DNA of 64,000 bases from Silurus meridionalis (lineage: Eukaryota > Chordata > Actinopteri > Siluriformes > Siluridae). Under the pieces are notes generated by a model. It saw only the letters and a program-made list of their open reading frames with translations. It was not told the origin of the DNA and searched no databases. Made by a program: the position numbers and the translations under genes. Each line of letters opens with the position of its first letter. Positions within the stretch are counted from its first letter, which is position 1. This document shows, in pieces, positions 56,750 through 64,000 of this stretch. The stretch is from assembly GCF_014805685.1 (NCBI RefSeq), contig NC_060884.1, positions 17,667,356-17,731,355 on the forward strand, written 5' to 3'.

Positions 56750-57547
56750 CGTTCAAGGGTTTTATTTATAAAAAATAAACCATTAACATTTATTAATTTG
56801 GTTAAGAAATATCACTTAGTTGGTTCATATAGCCTTTCTTAGGTGTGCTCGACTATATAAACCTTTTTTCCCGTGTGCTGCAGTTGTAACGAGAGCGCGC
56901 GACCATCTCTCTGACCTTCTCTTTCACTTCTGCGCGCGCCAAATCCAGGCTTTGCGCACGTGCACCAAAAAAAAGCGGCCAGGCATGCGTCCTAAGTGTG
57001 ATCGATTGGATGTTTGTGGAATCGTAATTCCGTCGTGGATTTACAAGTGCCTGATGGACCCCATAAGCATTACTTTGTCTGTTGTGCAAATGACTTTTTG
57101 CTCTCCTCCCCTCCCATTTTCGTAGAAATACCGCACGTGTTCTGTTTAACAGCAGAGAGGAAATGGGACGTGAACTCCGCCTATAAATGTTGCTATGGCA
57201 CCACTGGCTAACAGAAACAACAGTAGACGCAGGTGTTACTGTGCTCAATTTGCTTTATATCCAAAATCTCATTCTATCACATGTCTGTATAATAAACTGG
57301 CGCGTTCAGCTTTCCAATCTATTCTGCTTGGACAGGGTCGTGAAAAATTCTCATCTTCTGTTAACATGCCGCGTGCGTAGCCGGTGAAAGGTCCCACGCG
57401 CCCTCGGGGGAAACACCGTACGTCATCGCGATAGCTTGGGCGCACCACGGGATCGGGATATTTTACACCTTCTCCTTTCCGTAAATCACCGGGATAAGAA
57501 AATTGCCACCTGCGCAGCGGAATTACTTTATTTTCATCTTGTTAGGC

Positions 57548-57549
<2 letters not shown>
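56750..57549. promoter_or_regulatory. CpG-rich patch, candidate orphan promoter
   Basis: About 56880-57480 is far richer in CpG than anything nearby. It carries a TATA-like CCTATAAATG at about 57179-57188, an ACGTGAAC and a TACGTCATCG (CRE-like) motif. No gene was recognised on either side. Spurious ORFs on both strands have no family match. Confidence 0.4.

Positions 57550-57616
<67 letters not shown>
57550..57616. repeat. (GT)n microsatellite
   Basis: Long uninterrupted GT tract directly right of the CpG-rich patch. Confidence 0.95.
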
Positions 57617-57619
<3 letters not shown>

Positions 57620-58083
57620 AGGAGCTTGTTATAAACAAAGGCATTTCTCCCGTTAGATGACTGAAATAAAACAACACATTAATCAGCAAAACCCTGTATA
57701 CAAAAAGCTGGCAGGTGTTATACTAATTAAGACATTTTTCATACTTCAGCTCTGGGAAGTCCCAGAGAAGAGGTCATTGGAAAGGCAGTAATATCAAACC
57801 CTGAAATGACACTACACACTCATCAGGATCAGTCATCAGAATTCCCTGCCCACCATGAGTGAGAACTCTCCTCCTCCTCACTACTATCACCTGCTCTTCA
57901 CTATGGTACTATAGGCTGTAATCCAAACAAATGCAGCCTATTCCGTTACATTCTAGATGTATAACTTTTCACAATTTCCTACAATCTTGTTTATGCATAA
58001 CATCATGTTTAAAAAATAAGTCATGGAAGAAATGCTTGGAAAGCTGAATAAAAAAAAAATCAAAAAGTGGTACTGTTTTGGAC

Positions 58084-58203
<120 letters not shown>

Positions 58204-59104
58204 CTTAGTGGTGTCATTTTGATTAGAATTACATTTAATTTAACTTCTCACACAGGCTAAAACAGCATATGATGAATTTCAGCTCTGATTCTTGCCAGAT
58301 TTTTAAAATGTGGGTTTGTATTCTGCTTAAGATAGCTCTCTTGTGTAAGCTTCAACGTGATCACTGTATTTGGAACACTGCCTGAAAATTAGGTCCTCCT
58401 CATCAAACTGGTCTCCAAGCGAGCATGTTTAATTCCCTCCTGCTCCTCCTGTCACTCAAAGGCACCCAGAAAGGAGATGATTGCAATAATTAGTGTGTAG
58501 CACTAGCACTTGCTTCCATGGTTTGCTGTGGGAGATGGTGTGAGAGGAACAGCTGTAATCTAGTGGCTGCTTTGTGTTTTGAGCCCATTGCATTGGCTGA
58601 GCATTCCCCCAAGAGCACTAAATCATCTGATAGGGAGTGGTGAGGTCGTGGTGACTGCCTGTGTTCAAGGCTTGTTCTGACAAATTTTTGTCTTTTTTTT
58701 TCTTTCTGGCAGCATCACTGATTGGCTCACATTCTGAGAACAGAATGTAAGGTTTGTGTAAGCTTAATAAAGATGATTTATATTTAATATGATTCTACTT
58801 ATATTTGGTCTTATATATTTGGTCAGTTTAAGGTTTGGAATGTGTAGTTTCAATCTGTATACTTGTGTGTGTGTATATTGCTTTCTCTACTTTTTATATG
58901 ATTCATGGAGAAGGCCCTGATGCCTGCAGAAGATGGAAGTGACTCATGAGAACTGACCCACTTTTCAAAGAGAGCAAATCTGTGATATCTAGATCATGAG
59001 CATTAAGAATGAGTATCAGTGATACTATTGTAGGCGTGTCTTGCAGAACTGGGTTTTACTAGTGGTGTGAGTAAGCCAATTATGTATTAAATCTATTTAT
59101 TTTC

Positions 59105-59165
59105 ATTAAAGCTGCTATGTGACACTGTCCATTGTTAAAAGTGCTATAAAAATAAAACTAAATAA
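59105..59165 (+). mobile_element. Interspersed repeat 3' tail
   Basis: 'aaagctgctatgtgacactg' followed by 'tccattgttaaaagtgct' and an A-rich end matches the terminal part of a common fish repeat. Only the tail is present. Confidence 0.5.
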
Positions 59166-59984
59166 TTGTAAGCACACATCCATATTGTACACAGGGCTTG
59201 TTATGGTTTTAAATTATTATTTTTTTCTATATCATGTTATTTGCACAACCTGTCTCTAGGAAATTATCTCCATAAGATACATTATAAACATGTGTAATCG
59301 CAATACATTTCCCGGCGGTGTGCTCTCAGTGTGTGTGATTTAGGTTTGGGTTTCTGTAATTAACATGTGCTTTAGTAAATCATTGAACATTAAGGACAAA
59401 CACATTTAATATATGTTGTGTAATATGGTAATTAATTATTATTAAAGCCTGATTTTTAATTATGTATTGATGTGAAAACAACAGGACTCAAAGAATCTAA
59501 ATGTTCAAAATGAAATTTTATTAAAACAATTATCATTATTACATTTAGCACTAATATTAATCTTTTAAATACATTGTTATATAATATGCCAAGAAGTAGA
59601 GTATATGTGCTGCCAATTTATAAAAAAAAAAATCAAGTTTCATAAACTTACTTTATACATGTTTGTGGCTTACCACTGAGCATCCTGTAGTATTTATGGA
59701 TACAGGATACAGTTGGACACACCGCTTGTGCCTGTCACATTTCTGTTTGTTGTTGCTGTAACACCCACGTCTTTGGTGTCATGCTTGCATTCTGCTTCAT
59801 TTTGCCAACTGACACCTGGTTTTGAGGATTTTCTTAGTGGTCATTATTATCTATGAGTATTTTTTTTTTTTTTATTAGTGTTTTTGTTTCTTGTGCTTTG
59901 CATTGTTGTCAGTTGGTGTCCCATGCATATCTAATTCCTCTCAGTGCCTCATTCACTCATCACAATTGCAGGTATGTACAATCA

Positions 59985-60290
59985 TGGTCTACTTTATTAA
60001 GACCACCTGTACATGTATACACCTGTACATTCATGCTGTTATCCAATTAGCAACACTGCATACAATTGTTTAGACACTGGTCAGGTAATGTGCACAAGAA
60101 ACATCAGAATGGAGAAAAATATATATTACACATAACTTAAAGTTTACTGAGTTTACACATCATGGTGCAAAAAAACACCAAAAAAACAACCTTTGCACTG
60201 AGGGTTTGCAGATGCTCAAACCAGTCTATCTGGCATACTAACCTCCATGCATATGCAGGTGTACAGGTTTCTATTAAAGTGGATGGTGAA
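59985..60290. mobile_element. Tc1-like miniature element
   Basis: Left end 'ctactttattaagaccacct' and right end (reverse strand) 'tccactttaatagaaacctg' are imperfect inverted repeats. 'acatcagaatggagaaaaat' and 'ctcaaaccagtc' match ends of a fish Tc1-like element whose transposase is deleted here. Confidence 0.6.
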
Positions 60291-61577
60291 TGAATATTTT
60301 AAAATGCTAAAGATTTTCTGGATATGTAGAGACGTTCTGGAGATGTTCTGGCATGTCTTACTGTCATTCATGAATTATTAACCTGTTCTCTGCATATATT
60401 AAAATTCTATAGAAGTCTCCCAGCGTTCCTCACATTTTGTTGCATATATTTTAGTATTTGGGGCCCTATTTCTAACTTAATTTATACAACTTAAATCCTA
60501 TCTAATGCTTAAAGCTGTATAGCTGTGCGCTATATACAAGTGTATAAATACTGTTCTTTATTTAAAATGTGTGTGTTTAATCAAAATGCACATTTAATAC
60601 ATCTGCTTAAATTATAATACAAAACAAAATCTATAAATAAGAAAAAATGTGCCAACTTGTACATTTTTGTAATATTTAGTATTATATTTAGTACAATATT
60701 TAGTATTTTAAAATTAGTTTTAGCCACTTTGTGACTTTCAGTTACTTGTGGTGCACAATGCTCAGGAAGTGTTTTTTTTGTGTTAAAGCATGCCAGTATA
60801 GTCTCTAGGGCTGCATCCAGAGAAGAGCTCATAATCAAAGCCTAGTCTGACCTGAGCCATCTCCTATAGCAACTGAGTAACTGATGCTTTTACAAAAGGA
60901 TTCTGACAGACCACAATATCAAACGCACTGCTGGGCACACTCCTGAATACATCTAAATAGAGTCTGAAGGAGAGACTCTGAAATACGATAATAAACCTGA
61001 TCATATTCTATTTAATCACCACTTTATATAAAAGAAAAATGCACTTTGAAATGAAATTACTAATTACCTGGCATGCAACATTTGTCATTTGTGCTGCTTT
61101 TGCCAGAGTAGCTTTGTTTATAAAGAAATATCAGAAAATGTTTTCTACATCACCATTGTTCATTTACATTTGACACAACGCAGATATTGTCCAAGAGAAG
61201 GACAAGGGTGAAAGAGTGGCTCAGACTATATAGCATGGAGAAAGTCACAGAGAAAGTTCACTCAGTTCATTAGCTGTGTTGTTTTTTTTTTGCATCAGGT
61301 ATAAAATAATTTTTAAAAGACCAATGTTTCTGAGATGAAAACCACAATGCTGGCAATAGCTTCGAACAGGAGATGAAGGGCAATCACTAAACTGAAAACC
61401 AAGGTCTCTCACTGCTGTCCATGATGTAATTGATTACATCGTGCTTCTTACTTGCTTATTGTGAAATCAATGAAAGAAATGAAGTCTGATAGATTGGGGT
61501 AAAGGATTTTAGACATTTTACTGAAGAGGTTCTATTTGTCTCCTGCAGACAGTATCTAGTTTGTTTTATATCTCTAG
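60291..61577. other. Gene-poor region
   Basis: AT-rich, no coding signal. It carries copy 2 of the 105-bp inverted duplicate (61163-61267). Confidence 0.6.
61163..61267 (-). repeat. 105-bp dispersed inverted duplicate, copy 2
   Basis: Reverse-complement partner of 51261-51365. Similarity ends sharply on both sides. Confidence 0.85.
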
Positions 61578-61997
61578 TTTAGTTATGGATTAGAGACAAT
61601 GGCATTGAGTAAAATCTCAGGAGGCGGAGCTGGAGGTAGCAGAGCTGAAGATGTTGAGGTTTTTATTGGCAGTGATGAGGATGGACAGGATTAGAAATGA
61701 GTTTATTAGAGGGACAGCGCATGTAGGACGTTTTGGAGACAAGGTGAGGGAGGCGCGATTGAGATGGTTTGGACATGTGAAGAGGAGGGACATGGGTTAT
61801 ATCAGTAGGAGAATGCTGAGAATGGAGCCACCAGGGAGGAGGAAAAGAGGAAGGATAAGGAGGAGGTTTATGGATGTGGTGAGGGAAGACATGCAGGTAT
61901 TTGGTTTGAAAGAGGCAGATGTAGAGGACGGGAATATGGAGACGGATGATCCGCTGTGGTGACCCCTAATGGAAGAAGCCGAAAGAAGAAGAAGAAA
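61578..61997 (+). pseudogene. RTE-like LINE 3' fragment
   Basis: 5'-truncated copy of the same family as 55520-56745. An open frame reads MDRIRNEFIRGTAHVGRFGD, LRWFGHVKRRDM and RRRFMDVVREDMQV, the C-terminal region of the polyprotein. It ends 'gatccgctgtggtgacccct' plus a GAA-type tail, as expected for an RTE 3' end. The frame is open for 103 codons, so this copy is younger or less decayed than the other. Confidence 0.85.
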
Positions 61998-62239
61998 TCA
62001 GCAAGTTTGAAAGACTATCACTTAGTTTGATATTGTCTAACATATCTTAAATTGCATGTTGTTCAATATCCCAGGGTGGCAGCTTTTCTCCACTTTTTTT
62101 TATTCAAACAAACACTGATTCTATCTAATGCCTATTACTTCATCAGGTGGAATCAGAAGATAAACTAACTGAAGTCATGTTGTCCCAGATACAGTAAAAG
62201 TTTTTTTACGAGAAATTTAGGTATTAATGTGTTTACTAT

Positions 62240-62650
62240 AATAAGTGGATCATGTTATATTGTAATGAACCCTATTCAAGTCTAAAATAGACACAAGTCT
62301 TGTTATCGTGAATATCACAGAAAATTTGAGGATGGATTTGGACTGTACTTAATGTCAACAGTCTGCTACAATGACTCAGGACTGCAGTTTGCATTTGATC
62401 ACCATCACTGCACACCTCAACATCGTTTAGCAGTAATAATTGGACATTCTGTGCCACCAAGATGAGGATGGGTTCCCTCTTGAGTCTGGTTCCTCTCAAG
62501 GTTTCTTCCTTATGCCATCTCAGGAAGTTTTTCCTTGCCATAGTCGCCACCGGCACGCTCATTAGGGACAAACACTTATAAAGAACTATCTTAATTATTC
62601 TTTATTGCTATATTATCTGTATTTAACTGCTTTTGTCTTGGGCATTGAAT
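62240..62650 (+). mobile_element. Teleost interspersed repeat
   Basis: 'ttccctcttgagtctggttc', 'ctctcaaggtttcttcctta' and 'tttttccttgccatagtcgc' match a very common fish dispersed repeat. The ORF on the minus strand is part of this repeat and not a gene. Class not resolved; ends approximate. Confidence 0.6.
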
Positions 62651-63250
62651 AGAATTTAATTGATTGAATATTGAATAATGGTTGCTTTTTCACTAAAGTT
62701 TAAGTTTGCAAATTCATGTAGAATGTTTTTAAAGGATTTTTTAAGGATTAGTATTATTTAAAAACATGATTTTCTCTTGACAAGACAAGATGACGAACAT
62801 ATGTACTGAGGTTTATCTTTCTTTTTTTTTTTTTTTACTTTTTTAAGCTCACAATCTGAATAAAGTTAAACTCTGGGTGAATCAGCTAGTCACTTTAGAC
62901 TCTTTGTCTGATACATTAAGTTATTGTTTAACTTGGCCTTTTGTAGGACTATGAGCTTTGTTTCAAAAAGTAAGTGCAGCACCTTACTGTGTAGAATGGA
63001 TATCATTCCAAAAGGGCCAATAGCTGCATTTTTGTTAGATGGATTTGTTGAGCACCACCTAGTCTTGCAGCAGTTTAGTGGCCAATGCTTGTTGTGAGAT
63101 ACATCCTATTTTGGGGCAGGGCTAGTGCATCCTGCAAAATATGACACTTTTGTAATTGTCACATCTCAGCAATGTTATTCATGACAAAGGTTAGTAGCAA
63201 AAAAAATCACTTAATTGCTCATATTATATAATTATTGCCAGATATATCTA

Positions 63251-63444
63251 CCGTACAGACCAAAAGTTTGGACACACCTTCTCATTCAAAGAGTTTTCTT
63301 TATTTTCATGACTATGAAAATTGTAGATTCACACTGAAGGCATCAAAACTATGAATTAACACATGTGGAATTATATACATAACAAAAAAGTGTGAAACAA
63401 TATATTATTATATAATAATATATATAAACTTTTGGTCTGTACTG
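63251..63444. mobile_element. Deletion derivative of the Tc1-like element
   Basis: The left part matches the first about 130 bp of the element at 34766-35331 (first base pair ends differ: CCG for CAG). The right part keeps only about 19 bp of the opposite terminus (63426-63444). TA lies before the left end. Confidence 0.8.
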
Positions 63445-63461
63445 TATATATAATATATATA

Positions 63462-63517
63462 CAGTACAGACCAAAAGTTTGACACACAAGGTGTGTCCAA
63501 ACTTTTGGTCTGTACTG
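63462..63517. mobile_element. 56-bp minimal Tc1-like palindrome
   Basis: Two terminal inverted repeats placed nose to nose with almost no interior: 'cagtacagaccaaaagttt' and its complement at the other end. One G is missing on the left arm. It sits 17 bp after the derivative at 63251-63444. Confidence 0.8.
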
Positions 63518-64000
63518 TATATTCTCAAGTATGCCTCAGTAATATCTTCTTAATTCCAAAATGTAGAAGATGTATATATTCGAGGAAGTAGTGGCTGCAT
63601 TCAGTGGAAGTTAAGATCTAGGAAATATCTGGTGATGTAGATTGCTGTACTAAAACATTGCTGGTTGTGGTTCTTGATTGACTAAAGTTTTCGAGAGTTT
63701 AAGGAGTAAAATTATAAACATGTAAACTTTATAATATAAAGTCTATATAAACATAAACTTTATCTTTTTTTTTTCTTTTTTTTCTTTTTTTTTATAAAAT
63801 TAGCGTCTGCTTTTTTGATATCACCACTACCAGGAATATATATATTTTATATATAACTTTTCAAAATATGAGCTAGTATGGTACACATATGTAGATTCTG
63901 TTTAATTATTGATGTCATATGGTGTCACTGTTTAAGGCACAGAATTATCTGCATGTACTGTGAGCATTTGCTCTTAATGATGTGCATTTGTGTGCGCAAG

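Larger units (their letters stand above)
62651..64000. other. Gene-poor right edge
   Basis: Contains the two Tc1-like end pieces at 63251-63444 and 63462-63517. No gene signal up to the window end. Confidence 0.6.

Noticed and set aside
56853..57248. 131-codon minus-strand ORF in the CpG-rich patch
   Set aside because: No family resemblance, and GC-rich DNA has fewer chance stops; treated as noncoding.
62272..62571. 99-codon minus-strand ORF
   Set aside because: Lies inside a widespread teleost interspersed repeat.

Overview
The window is nuclear DNA of a ray-finned fish. Coding exons are split by introns with matched phases, noncoding DNA is AT-rich and full of long (CA)n, (TA)n and (CT)n tracts, and it carries remnants of Tc1/mariner-like transposons, an RTE-like LINE and a tRNA-derived SINE of types widespread in teleosts. 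The repeat spectrum would suit a catfish or another otophysan, but no species was assigned from the sequence.

Five protein-coding genes were rebuilt exon by exon, all in the first 39 kb. (1) An slc5a8-like Na+/monocarboxylate symporter, minus strand, 15 coding exons, 610 aa, 274-7024. (2) tshb, thyrotropin beta subunit, plus strand, 144 aa, 9845-11075, with a TATA box and a noncoding first exon upstream. (3) A mitochondrial glutamate carrier of the SLC25A22 group, plus strand, 331 aa, 15858-19239, with TATA box, noncoding exon 1 and a 3'UTR reaching about 20.38 kb. (4) tspan2, a tetraspanin, minus strand, 8 coding exons, 208 aa, 21487-32917. (5) ngf, nerve growth factor, minus strand, 197-aa precursor in one coding exon, 36973-37566, with a probable upstream 5'UTR exon at 38707-38824. 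Order and orientation of tshb(+), tspan2(-), ngf(-) match the human TSHB-TSPAN2-NGF block on chromosome 1; here the glutamate carrier sits between tshb and tspan2, and slc5a8-like lies head-to-head with tshb.

From about 39 kb to 64 kb I found no gene. The stretch holds microsatellites, decayed transposons (RTE-like LINE pieces at 55.5-56.7 and 61.6-62.0 kb, Tc1-like miniature elements near 60.0 and 63.3-63.5 kb, a SINE at 53.6 kb), a 105-bp inverted duplicate pair 10 kb apart, and an isolated CpG-rich patch at 56.9-57.5 kb that could be a promoter.

The genes do not form one pathway. Tshb acts in the pituitary-thyroid axis, the slc5a8 family was once proposed as a thyroid apical iodide transporter, ngf and tspan2 belong to the nervous system, and the carrier is mitochondrial. 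The unusual points are two GC-AG introns required by reading frame, an in-frame tandem acceptor in tspan2, and the transposon structures. I found no clear sign of a new biological system.
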